Assembly (NCBI GenBank): GCA_001801465.1
Contig: MGXT01000014.1
Location: forward strand, 1 to 64,000
Direction: 5' to 3'
DNA: 64,000 bases
Source: Gammaproteobacteria bacterium RIFCSPHIGHO2_12_FULL_35_23
GTDB taxonomy: Bacteria; Pseudomonadota; Gammaproteobacteria; UBA12402
The translations under genes and the position numbers were made by a program. Of this stretch, positions 56,764-64,000 are shown piece after piece. The notes below the pieces were generated by a model. It did no database searches. It saw only the letters and a program-made list of their open reading frames with translations, and had not been told where the DNA came from. Numbering within the stretch: the stretch's first letter is position 1; each line of letters opens with the position of its first letter.

Positions 56764-57416
56764 TGTAGTAACGAATCAATTATCTCTGTAAGTTTAGTTT
56801 TTACTTGCACAAGGCTTTGGGTTGCATCAATCACTTGAAAACGGTCTGGCTCTGCTTTTGCTCTCACTAAATAACAACCTCGCGCTCGTTCAAAGAACTG
56901 TATCTGCTCAAGCTCAATTCGGTCAGCACTCACGCCTCGATGCTTGGCTCTTTGTGCGCCTAGCTTGGCCGGCGCATCTAATAAAATAGTTAAATTTGGC
57001 TTTAAATCACCTTGTACCCATTTTTCTAGCGCAGCAATAAACGCTTCGGGCATCCCTCGACCCGCCCCTTGATAGGCAAAACTTGCATCAGTAAAGCGAT
57101 CACAAAGAATTAATTTATTATCCTTTAACGCTGGTTTAATAACTTGAGCTATATGCTGAGCTCTACTAGCAAACATTAATAATAATTCAGCCTCTTGTGT
57201 CATTGTTTCATTATAATGGGCTAACAACAGCTTACGTATTGCTTCTGCAATTTCTGTTCCACCTGGTTCACGAGTAACAAGAAAAGACTTCCCTTTTTCT
57301 TGTAAGTAAGCTTGTAAAAAGCCAATTGCTGTTGATTTACCTACTCCTTCTATACCTTCGATTGTAATAAACAATCCTTTATTTTTTTGTTTGTTTTGCT
57401 TGATTGATGCTACCAT
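56760..57416 (-). CDS. tmk: Thymidylate kinase
   Basis: The P-loop kinase has IEGIEGVGKSTA, TREPGGTEIAE, DRFTDASFAYQGAGRG and the DAP-type lid sequence, hallmarks of thymidylate kinase, which phosphorylates dTMP to dTDP. The start ATG at 57416 is preferred over a TTG at 57446, still leaving a 38-base overlap with mltG. The product is about 218 aa, close to E. coli (213). The order mltG-tmk-holB is conserved. Confidence 0.95.
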   Translation of the reverse strand: MVASIKQNKQKNKGLFITIEGIEGVGKSTAIGFLQAYLQEKGKSFLVTREPGGTEIAEAIRKLLLAHYNETMTQEAELLLMFASRAQHIAQVIKPALKDNKLILCDRFTDASFAYQGAGRGMPEAFIAALEKWVQGDLKPNLTILLDAPAKLGAQRAKHRGVSADRIELEQIQFFERARGCYLVRAKAEPDRFQVIDATQSLVQVKTKLTEIIDSLLQ

Positions 57417-58440
57417 TATTTTGCTTTGCTCCCTGTGTAGGTTCAATTTGATACTTTTGAACCGCCGCGTTTTGTTCTACTAATGTTTTGGAAAATTCAT
57501 GTCCACCTTCTTCACCTCTAGCCACAAAATATAAATAATCTGTCCGTGCTGGATGTAATGCTGCAAAAATAGCATTACCTCCTGGCATCGCTATGGGGGT
57601 AGGCGGCAAACCATAGTTAACATAAGTATTGTACGGACTTTTTATGTGTAAATCATTAGTCGTTAGCTTTCCTTTAAAATTTGGCAAAAGCCCATAAATA
57701 ATCGTTGAATCAATTTGTAAAGGCATCCAAATTGCCAGTCTCTTGATAATAATACTAGCGATAATTGGCATCTCGGTTGGAATATTAGTTTCTTTTTCAA
57801 TCATAGAAGCTACGATTAATGCCTGATAGCTTGTTTTATAAGGAAGATTTTGATCTCTTTTTAGCCATTCCTGGTTTAAATAAATCGTCATTACATTATA
57901 AGCTCGCTGCAAGATAGCAACATCCGGGGTATTTAAAGTAAAGAAATAAGTATTAGGAAATAATAGCCCCTCAGGAGAAGATTGTGTACTACCTAAAGCA
58001 TGGGCTATTTGTTTTAAAGATTCTTGTGTTAAAGTATGTTTTACATAAGGATTAGCGGCTAACGCTACTAAAACTTGATAAATATTCCAGCCGTTTACAA
58101 TGGTAAATTCATGCTGAACTACCTCTCCTCGTAATAGTTTAGTAACGATTATCAAAGGTGTGCTGCCTACTGGGAAAAAGTATTCCCCTGCCTGCAAACG
58201 ATGTTCTGCATGATGAAGCTTAACTAATAATTTGAAATAAAATTCATTTTTAAGTGAACCCTTGGTTTTTAAGATTTGGATTAAATTGTTAATGGGCTCG
58301 CCTGGCTCTAATAGATATATAATGCCTTTTCCAGAAACAATACTTGTAGTTTCAAACTGATGCCACTTAATGAGTAACACTTCAAAAAATATAACGATAA
58401 GTAAAAGAAAACTGATGAATGTGGTTTGACGCTTATTCAC
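57379..58440 (-). CDS. mltG: Endolytic transglycosylase MltG (YceG)
   Basis: A 353-aa protein with an N-terminal membrane helix (TTFISFLLLIVIFFEVLLI), a LysM-like domain and the catalytic segment IVASMIEKETNIPTEMPIIASII containing the MltG glutamate. PYNTYVNYGLPPTPIAMPG is the further family signature. It cuts nascent glycan chains in the periplasm and ends peptidoglycan elongation. Length equals E. coli YceG (340). It starts two bases after fabF, in a conserved block. Confidence 0.95.
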   Translation of the reverse strand: MNKRQTTFISFLLLIVIFFEVLLIKWHQFETTSIVSGKGIIYLLEPGEPINNLIQILKTKGSLKNEFYFKLLVKLHHAEHRLQAGEYFFPVGSTPLIIVTKLLRGEVVQHEFTIVNGWNIYQVLVALAANPYVKHTLTQESLKQIAHALGSTQSSPEGLLFPNTYFFTLNTPDVAILQRAYNVMTIYLNQEWLKRDQNLPYKTSYQALIVASMIEKETNIPTEMPIIASIIIKRLAIWMPLQIDSTIIYGLLPNFKGKLTTNDLHIKSPYNTYVNYGLPPTPIAMPGGNAIFAALHPARTDYLYFVARGEEGGHEFSKTLVEQNAAVQKYQIEPTQGAKQNNGSINQAKQTKK

Positions 58441-58442
58441 AT

Positions 58443-59678
58443 TTAATTAAATCTTTTGAAAACTAAACTACCGTTAGTACCACCAAATCCAAAAGAGTTG
58501 GAGATACAAACTTGAATAGGCATTTGTTGGGCTGCGTTAGGCACTAAATTAATATCACATCCCTCATCTGGATTATCTAAATTAATAGTAGGAGGTGCTA
58601 TCTGATCTCTGATTGCCAAAATAGAAAAAATTGCCTCTACTGCACCTGCAGCACCTAATAAATGGCCTGTCATAGATTTAGTTGAACTCACAGCAAGTTG
58701 ATAAGCATATTGACCAAATGCTGCCTTAATCGCTGCAACCTCATTTTCATCGCCAAGCTTCGTAGAAGTCGCATGAGCATTAATGTATTGAACTTCTGTC
58801 AGATTGATACCAGCATCTTCCAAAGCATTAGTCATAGCGAGCTGACCTCCTTCTGCTAAAGGAGCTGTTATATGAAAAGCATCTGCACTCATGCCAAAAC
58901 CAGCCAACTCTGCATAGATTTTTGCACCACGTTCTTTAGCATGCTCATAAGACTCTAATACTAAAACCCCTGCGCCCTCCCCTAAGACAAAGCCATCTCG
59001 ATCTTTATCCCAAGGTCGGCTTGCTTTTTCTGGTTCATCATTACGCGTAGAAAGTGCTCGCATCCCACAAAAACCGCCAATACCTAATTGACAAGTCGCC
59101 ATTTCTGAGCCTCCAGCAATCATTACCTCAGCATCACCATAAGCAATCATTCTTGCCGCTTGCCCAATATTATGAGTTCCTGTTGTACAAGCAGTAACGA
59201 TACTGATATTAGGCCCTTTGAAACCAAATTTAATAGAAATTTGGCCTGCAGCCATATTAATAATAGTTGCGGGAATAAAAAAAGGAGAAATTTTTCTAGG
59301 GCCTACTCTTTTTAAAATCTCTGTACTTTCTTGAATTAAAGGTAATCCCCCAATCCCAGATCCCACCGCAACACCTATACGATGAGCATTTTCACTGGTT
59401 ACAGATATGCCTGAGTCGGCAATAGCCTGTGAAGCTGCGGCTAGGGCAAAATGAACAAACAGATCACTACGCCTAACCTCTTTAGGATTCATATAAAGTG
59501 TAGGATCAAAGTTTTTTACTTTACCACATATTTGAGCAGCAAAGCCTGATACATCACAATGATCGATTTTAGAGATTCCGCTACGCCCAGCTAAGATAGC
59601 TTGCCATGATTCTTCGACAGTGTTGCCCATAGGGGATATCATCCCCAAGCCAGTAACAACAATACGCTTATGTTTCAA
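58443..59678 (-). CDS. fabF: 3-oxoacyl-[ACP] synthase II
   Basis: A 411-aa thiolase-fold condensing enzyme: [19 protein letters not shown], active-site Cys164 in [19 protein letters not shown] and [13 protein letters not shown] for the two histidines, and [14 protein letters not shown]. It elongates acyl-ACP with malonyl-ACP and tunes the fatty-acid pool with temperature. Length equals E. coli FabF (413). It follows acpP by 36 bases. Confidence 0.97.
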   Translation of the reverse strand: MKHKRIVVTGLGMISPMGNTVEESWQAILAGRSGISKIDHCDVSGFAAQICGKVKNFDPTLYMNPKEVRRSDLFVHFALAAASQAIADSGISVTSENAHRIGVAVGSGIGGLPLIQESTEILKRVGPRKISPFFIPATIINMAAGQISIKFGFKGPNISIVTACTTGTHNIGQAARMIAYGDAEVMIAGGSEMATCQLGIGGFCGMRALSTRNDEPEKASRPWDKDRDGFVLGEGAGVLVLESYEHAKERGAKIYAELAGFGMSADAFHITAPLAEGGQLAMTNALEDAGINLTEVQYINAHATSTKLGDENEVAAIKAAFGQYAYQLAVSSTKSMTGHLLGAAGAVEAIFSILAIRDQIAPPTINLDNPDEGCDINLVPNAAQQMPIQVCISNSFGFGGTNGSLVFKRFN

Positions 59679-59714
59679 GCTAACCTCTTCTTCTACGGCT
59701 ATTAAACAATAAGT

Positions 59715-59960
59715 TTAACTAGCTTCTTTTATATGAGCATCAATATGATCAACTGCCTCTTGAATTGTAGAAATTTTTTCTGCTTCTTCATCAGGAATTT
59801 CTATTTCAAACTCTTCTTCTAAAGCCATAACAAGTTCGACGGTATCAAGAGAATCTGCACCAAGATCGTTGACAAAAGAAGCGCTATTCTTTATGTCTTC
59901 TACCTTCAGTCCTAATTGTTCAGCAACAATTTTCTTTACACGCTCTTCAACTGTGCTCAT
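59715..59960 (-). CDS. acpP: Acyl carrier protein
   Basis: An 81-aa acidic protein nearly identical in wording to E. coli [15 protein letters not shown], the phosphopantetheine site in [19 protein letters not shown] and [10 protein letters not shown]. It carries growing acyl chains for FabD/F/G/H and PlsX. Its start is 93 bases after fabG, the longest gap in the cluster, which may hold a separate promoter. Confidence 0.98.
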   Translation of the reverse strand: MSTVEERVKKIVAEQLGLKVEDIKNSASFVNDLGADSLDTVELVMALEEEFEIEIPDEEAEKISTIQEAVDHIDAHIKEAS

Positions 59961-60053
59961 GCAATAACATCCTCTTTTTCTAGTAAAAACAAAGATGTTA
60001 GTTTAGTTAAAACACATAAAGTTGCAAGTTTTTTTTATTATTAAACTCGCCTT

Positions 60054-60797
60054 TTAAGGCATCAACATCCCACCATTAACGTGCAAGGTTTGTCCAGTTA
60101 TATATCCTGCCATGGGTGAGGCTAAAAAAGCAACACATGAGGCTACTTCCTGTGGCTCGCCTATTCTAGCCATAGGAATATGATTTAAAATTGCTTCTAC
60201 TTGTTTTTCATTTAAAGCTTTAGTCATATCAGTATCAATAAAGCCAGGTGCCACTACATTAGCAGTAATATTACGCGAAGCTACTTCCTGCGCTAAAGAT
60301 TTAGTAAATCCTATGATACCTGCCTTGGCAGCAGCATAATTAGCTTGGCCAGGGTTACCAGAAACACCCACTACTGAACTAATATTAATTATTCTACCCC
60401 AGCGTGCTTTCAACATGTCGCGAAGACATAATTTTGTAAGCTTAAACGTACTTGATAAGTTAATATTGATTACTTCATCCCACTCATCTTCTTTCATTCG
60501 TAGTAGTAAATTATCACGAGTAACAGCCGCGTTATTAATTAAAATACTGATTTCTCCTGAGTTGGTTTTGATTTCTTCTAGTAAATGCGGCATCTTGTCA
60601 GGATTGTTTAAATTTAGAACTTTTCCAAAACCTTTTAAACCATTCTTAGTAAAATATTGTGCAATGCTTTCAGCACCTTCTGAACTTGTCGCAGTACCAT
60701 AAACAGTAGCCCCATGTTCAGCAAGTGCTATAGCAATCGCTTTACCTATTCCCCGACTTGCACCAGTGACTAAAGCATTTTTACCTTGTAAAGACAT
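60054..60797 (-). CDS. fabG: 3-oxoacyl-[ACP] reductase
   Basis: A 247-aa short-chain dehydrogenase: NADP site [23 protein letters not shown], catalytic Ser141, Tyr154 and Lys158 (NISSVVG ... [10 protein letters not shown]), and VNGGMLMP at the end. It reduces 3-oxoacyl-ACP to 3-hydroxyacyl-ACP. Length equals E. coli FabG (244). It starts at the last base of fabD. Confidence 0.97.
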   Translation of the reverse strand: MSLQGKNALVTGASRGIGKAIAIALAEHGATVYGTATSSEGAESIAQYFTKNGLKGFGKVLNLNNPDKMPHLLEEIKTNSGEISILINNAAVTRDNLLLRMKEDEWDEVININLSSTFKLTKLCLRDMLKARWGRIINISSVVGVSGNPGQANYAAAKAGIIGFTKSLAQEVASRNITANVVAPGFIDTDMTKALNEKQVEAILNHIPMARIGEPQEVASCVAFLASPMAGYITGQTLHVNGGMLMP

Positions 60798-61738
60798 TAA
60801 TTCAGCTCCTCTGTACTTAAACTTAGCAACTCTTTTTCATCACTTAATGCAACAGGTTTTATAGTATTTGCAATACGCTTGGTCATGCCAGTTAAGACTT
60901 TACCAGGCCCACATTCAGCAATAATTGTAGTATTCATCGCGCCCATTTTTTCTATTATCTCTCGCCATCTCACTGGATTATAAAGCTGTCTAACCAACGC
61001 TTGTTTTATTTCTTTACCCAAAGTAACTAGCGCCACATCAACATTATTAATAATAGGAATCTTAGGGTTATTAAAATTAATTTTCATTAATAATGCCTCC
61101 ATCTTTTCTGCAGCTGAATACATTAATAAACAATGAGAAGGTACACTAATAGGTAATTTAATTGCTTTGCCGCCACTTGTTTTAGCCAGCGCAATCGCTC
61201 TATCAATACCTTCAACATGGCCAGCTATAACAATTTGCCCCAAGGTATTAAAATTAGCTGGTGCAACAACTTGACCTTCTGCAACTTGCTGACAAATCTC
61301 TATCACCTTTTGATCTGATAATGATAAAATCGCTGCCATAGCACCAGTTCCTTCTTCTACAGCCTCTTGCATAAATAAAGCTCTTTGAGCAACCAATGCA
61401 ACAGCTGTTTCAAAGTCAATGACCTCACTAGCTACTAATGCAGTATATTCCCCTAAACTATGCCCAGCTAAAAGATTTGGAACCTTTCCACCTTTTGCAA
61501 GCCAAACTGTCCATAAAGCAATACTAGCAACCAACAAAGCGGGCTGAGTATAAAGAGTTTGATTTAGTTTTTCTTCTGGATCTGTTAAAACAATTTCCAA
61601 TAAATCATAATCCAAAATATGACTAGCTTTGGTAAACAGTGTTCCAACCTGCTCATTGTTTTTAATAAGCTCACTTAACATTCCTACTTTCTGCGAGCCT
61701 TGGCCGGGGAAAACAAATGCTAATTTATGACTCATCAA
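60797..61738 (-). CDS. fabD: Malonyl-CoA:ACP transacylase
   Basis: A 313-aa acyltransferase: [15 protein letters not shown], active Ser94 in [14 protein letters not shown], and ISVPSHC. It transfers malonyl from CoA to ACP. Length equals E. coli FabD (309). Its stop shares one base with the fabG start, so the two are coupled. Confidence 0.97.
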   Translation of the reverse strand: MMSHKLAFVFPGQGSQKVGMLSELIKNNEQVGTLFTKASHILDYDLLEIVLTDPEEKLNQTLYTQPALLVASIALWTVWLAKGGKVPNLLAGHSLGEYTALVASEVIDFETAVALVAQRALFMQEAVEEGTGAMAAILSLSDQKVIEICQQVAEGQVVAPANFNTLGQIVIAGHVEGIDRAIALAKTSGGKAIKLPISVPSHCLLMYSAAEKMEALLMKINFNNPKIPIINNVDVALVTLGKEIKQALVRQLYNPVRWREIIEKMGAMNTTIIAECGPGKVLTGMTKRIANTIKPVALSDEKELLSLSTEELN

Positions 61739-61767
61739 TATACCCTTATTATTGACTAGGTTTTATT

Positions 61768-62733
61768 TTAAAATTTTAATAGCACACTGCCCCAAGTTAA
61801 TCCGCCACCAAATGCTTCAAACAACAATGTCTGACCTGGTTTAATTTTTCCACACTTAACAGCTTCATGTAAAGCAAGTGGGATAGAAGCACTGGAAGTA
61901 TTTGCATGTTTATCGACTGTTACAATTACTTTTGATTCAGAAATTTTTAAACGATTAATAATCATACTAATAATTCTAGAATTAGCTTGATGCGGAACAA
62001 TCCAATCAATATCCACCAAAGTCATATTAGCTTGATGAAGAATTTCTAGAACTGCGCTGGCCAAACGTTCAACTGCCAATCGAAATACTTCCTTGCCCTG
62101 CATTTTTATAAACATAGTTTCAGCTTCTATTTGTGCAGAAGCTTTAATACCACTTGGTAAATATAGAATCTCTGCTTGTGTTCCATCAGAATAGAGCTTG
62201 CTTGCAATAATTCCTGGTATTGAGCTTGCACTAAGGATTACCGCACCTGCACCATCACCAAATAAAACACAGGTTGTTCTGTCTTCCCAATTGATAACTC
62301 GTGACATAGCCTCGCTGCCAACAACCAAAACATGCTTAGCTGAGCCGGCTTGAATAAATTTTTCAGCAACCGTAAGCGCATAGACAAAACCTGAACAAGC
62401 TGCACTAATATCAAAAGCAAAAGCATTATCAGCCTTAAGTTGTTTTTGTAATAAACAGGCACTACTTGGAAAAAGATATTCAGAAGAACAGGTTGCAATA
62501 ATAATTAAATCTAATTTATCTGCTGTAATAGAGGCATTTTGTAAGGCCTGCCTTGCAGCTTTTTCTGCCATACTCACTACGGTATCTTGCGGGTTAGCAA
62601 TATGCCGTGTTTTTATACCAGAACGTTCGACAATCCATTCATTAGTGGTATCAATTATTTTTTCTAGATCATAATTAGTTAATAGTCGTTCTGGTAAAAA
62701 ACTTCCAAGACCAGTAATTTTTGCATAAGTCAT
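61768..62733 (-). CDS. fabH: 3-oxoacyl-[ACP] synthase III
   Basis: A 321-aa condensing enzyme with active Cys113 in DISAACSGF, His in VPHQANSRII and Asn in HANTSSAS. It joins acetyl-CoA and malonyl-ACP to start fatty-acid synthesis. Length equals E. coli FabH (317). It overlaps plsX by four bases and precedes fabD. Confidence 0.97.
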   Translation of the reverse strand: MTYAKITGLGSFLPERLLTNYDLEKIIDTTNEWIVERSGIKTRHIANPQDTVVSMAEKAARQALQNASITADKLDLIIIATCSSEYLFPSSACLLQKQLKADNAFAFDISAACSGFVYALTVAEKFIQAGSAKHVLVVGSEAMSRVINWEDRTTCVLFGDGAGAVILSASSIPGIIASKLYSDGTQAEILYLPSGIKASAQIEAETMFIKMQGKEVFRLAVERLASAVLEILHQANMTLVDIDWIVPHQANSRIISMIINRLKISESKVIVTVDKHANTSSASIPLALHEAVKCGKIKPGQTLLFEAFGGGLTWGSVLLKF

Positions 62734-63764
62734 GCATCCTCACTTTGCTTAAGCAATTTAGCAACTTCATCACTAATTAATTTTGGCACATTATATTCAA
62801 TTTCCAACATAGCTCTTTCAATTGCTCGCATAAATCCCGAAACAGTTGTGCCGCCATGGCTTTTTATTACACTGCCACGCAAGCCAACAAAACTTGCGCC
62901 ATTATAATTAGCAGGATTGATATCAACCCGTACTATTTTAAAAACGGGAGCAGCAATCAGCGCTAATAATTTTGTCCAGATATTCTTTTTTACTGCTTTA
63001 TAAATCACGCTACGAATAAAATTGGCAAGTCCCTCAATGGATTTCAAAGCCACATTACCTGCAAATCCATCACAAACTATCACATCGGCCATATCAGAAA
63101 AAATATCATTTCCTTCAACATAGCCTATATAATTTATCTCTGAATTAGCGTGCAACATAACAGCTGCAGCCTTGATTTCTTCGTGGCCTTTTATTTCTTC
63201 TTCACCAATATTCAATAAAGCAACTCTAGGGCTTTTTATCCCCTCAATTGCTTTAGTCAGCACTGAACCCATTACTGCAAATTGAAACAAATGTTCCTCA
63301 GTTGCTTTAATGTTAGCACCTAAATCAAGCATGCGTACATAGCCTTCTTTATTACGTGCAGGTAACATACCAATGATAGCGGGTCGATCAATGCCGGGTA
63401 AGGTTTTTAAAACAAAGCGGGCTGTTGCAAGCAAAGCCCCTGTATTGCCAGCACTAACACAAGCTTGCGCAATATTCTCTTTAACTAAATTAATGGCTAC
63501 TCGCATAGAAGAATCTTTTTTAAATCGTAAAGCAGTTGCCGGTGGTTCGTCCATCCCCACTATCTCTTCTGCATGAACTACTGTAATTCGATCATGGCTT
63601 TTCGCGCGACGACGCTGTAATTTTTTATTAATTACAGATTGTTGGCCAACTAAGATTAAATTAAGATTGGGATATTTTTTAAGCATCTCAATTGCTGCAG
63701 GCACAACAATATCAGCGCCTCTATCCCCTCCCATCGCATCCAATGCAATAGTTATCTCTTTCAA
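62730..63764 (-). CDS. plsX: Phosphate acyltransferase PlsX
   Basis: The 344-aa enzyme begins ITIALDAMGGDRGADIVVPAA and has ASVSAGNTGA-type (QACVSAGNTGALLA) and VCDGFAGNVALKS segments of PlsX. It makes acyl-phosphate from acyl-ACP for phosphatidic acid synthesis. Position between rpmF and fabH is conserved. Length equals E. coli PlsX (356). Confidence 0.96.
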   Translation of the reverse strand: MKEITIALDAMGGDRGADIVVPAAIEMLKKYPNLNLILVGQQSVINKKLQRRRAKSHDRITVVHAEEIVGMDEPPATALRFKKDSSMRVAINLVKENIAQACVSAGNTGALLATARFVLKTLPGIDRPAIIGMLPARNKEGYVRMLDLGANIKATEEHLFQFAVMGSVLTKAIEGIKSPRVALLNIGEEEIKGHEEIKAAAVMLHANSEINYIGYVEGNDIFSDMADVIVCDGFAGNVALKSIEGLANFIRSVIYKAVKKNIWTKLLALIAAPVFKIVRVDINPANYNGASFVGLRGSVIKSHGGTTVSGFMRAIERAMLEIEYNVPKLISDEVAKLLKQSEDA

Positions 63765-63771
63765 GACTTAT

Positions 63772-63966
63772 TTACTCTTCATCATTCTCTAAATCAGCAG
63801 TTTTAACTATTTGTTTACCGCGATAATAACCACTTGCCGAAATATGATGACGCCGGTGTTTTTCTCCAGTCGTACTATCAACAGAAATAGCAACGCTAGT
63901 TAATGAATCATGCGCGCGACGCATTCCTCTTCTTGCTCTGGATTTACGACTTTTCTGTACAGCCAT
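63772..63966 (-). CDS. rpmF: 50S ribosomal protein L32
   Basis: A 64-aa basic protein with [20 protein letters not shown] and [15 protein letters not shown], the L32 family. It lacks the zinc cysteines, as in other gammaproteobacterial L32. It heads the visible part of the fatty-acid operon; yceD, its usual upstream neighbour, would lie beyond the right edge. Confidence 0.97.
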   Translation of the reverse strand: MAVQKSRKSRARRGMRRAHDSLTSVAISVDSTTGEKHRRHHISASGYYRGKQIVKTADLENDEE

Positions 63967-64000
63967 GATATAAGCTCCTATTCAATACTTTTTTTAAGGT

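Noticed and set aside
62238..62498. 86-codon open frame on the minus strand
   Set aside because: An alternative frame inside fabH on the same strand, with no start signal.
1..64000. CRISPR arrays, tRNA or rRNA genes, prophage or toxin-antitoxin modules
   Set aside because: No regularly spaced repeats, tRNA cloverleaf-like genes in the gaps, or phage or toxin-antitoxin protein families were seen by eye; a tRNAscan or Infernal run could overturn this for small RNAs.

Overview
The window is AT-rich, densely coded DNA from a gammaproteobacterium, most likely of the Legionellales (Legionella/Coxiella/Rickettsiella-like). Reasons: (i) gammaproteobacterial gene orders are kept, namely rpmF-plsX-fabH-fabD-fabG-acpP-fabF-mltG-tmk-holB-tatD and asd-fimV-truA-accD-folC-dedD-cvpA; (ii) it carries a 180-kDa-class NAD-glutamate dehydrogenase, MiaE, TtcA, an FdxA-type ferredoxin, LolCD and LpxH; (iii) it has two L,D-transpeptidases and MltB; (iv) it has large effector-like proteins of unknown function and many decaying genes. 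The assignment rests on gene content read by eye, not on a search.

Layout. 1-4536: 5' part of a large non-ribosomal peptide synthetase (C-A-T-C-A..., minus strand) that runs off the left edge. 4537-7320: an accessory patch with two near-identical 21-bp IS-end-like repeats, an unknown 354-aa protein, a decayed integrase-core transposase and a stand-alone receiver protein. 7437-16000: a LigD-type protein with phosphoesterase and polymerase domains but no ligase domain, a frameshifted GFA-family gene, a methyltransferase, an amino-acid permease, Uup, an OprP-type porin and a broken methyltransferase. 16038-25260: an orphan periplasmic binding protein, an MFS exporter, the overlapping gltX-cysS pair, lpxH, two L,D-transpeptidases and mltB (cell envelope).

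25343-32443 is a minus-strand housekeeping run (asd, short fimV-like gene, truA, accD, folC, dedD-like, cvpA, DUF3301 protein, 94-aa protein). 32628-34616: a divergent aldo/keto reductase and LysR regulator. 34730-37756: a 1008-aa protein with leucine-rich-repeat-like segments and an internal ~138-residue repeat, the best effector candidate here. Convergent with it is a haloalkane-dehalogenase-like hydrolase lacking its nucleophile. 38955-44784: gdhB and ttcA. 44785-46242: a graveyard of decayed coding sequence around a 109-aa unknown gene. 46243-52568: tsaB, fdxA, miaE, a coupled pair of unknown genes, a YheT-like hydrolase, a 59-aa membrane protein with its own promoter and terminator, the RimB-like protease/rimK pair and a DUF523 gene. 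52565-63966: one long minus-strand run from rpmF through type II fatty-acid synthesis and the mltG-tmk-holB-tatD block to lolC/E-lolD and a small lipoprotein, many of its genes overlapping by a few bases.

No rRNA, tRNA, CRISPR array, phage module, plasmid functions or recognisable defence island was seen. The most novel material is the NRPS, the 1008-aa protein, the IS-flanked 354-aa gene, the two-gene cassette at 48072-49081, the ligase-less LigD, the nucleophile-less dehalogenase homologue and the 59-aa membrane protein. None has a demonstrated function; roles offered for them are inference.
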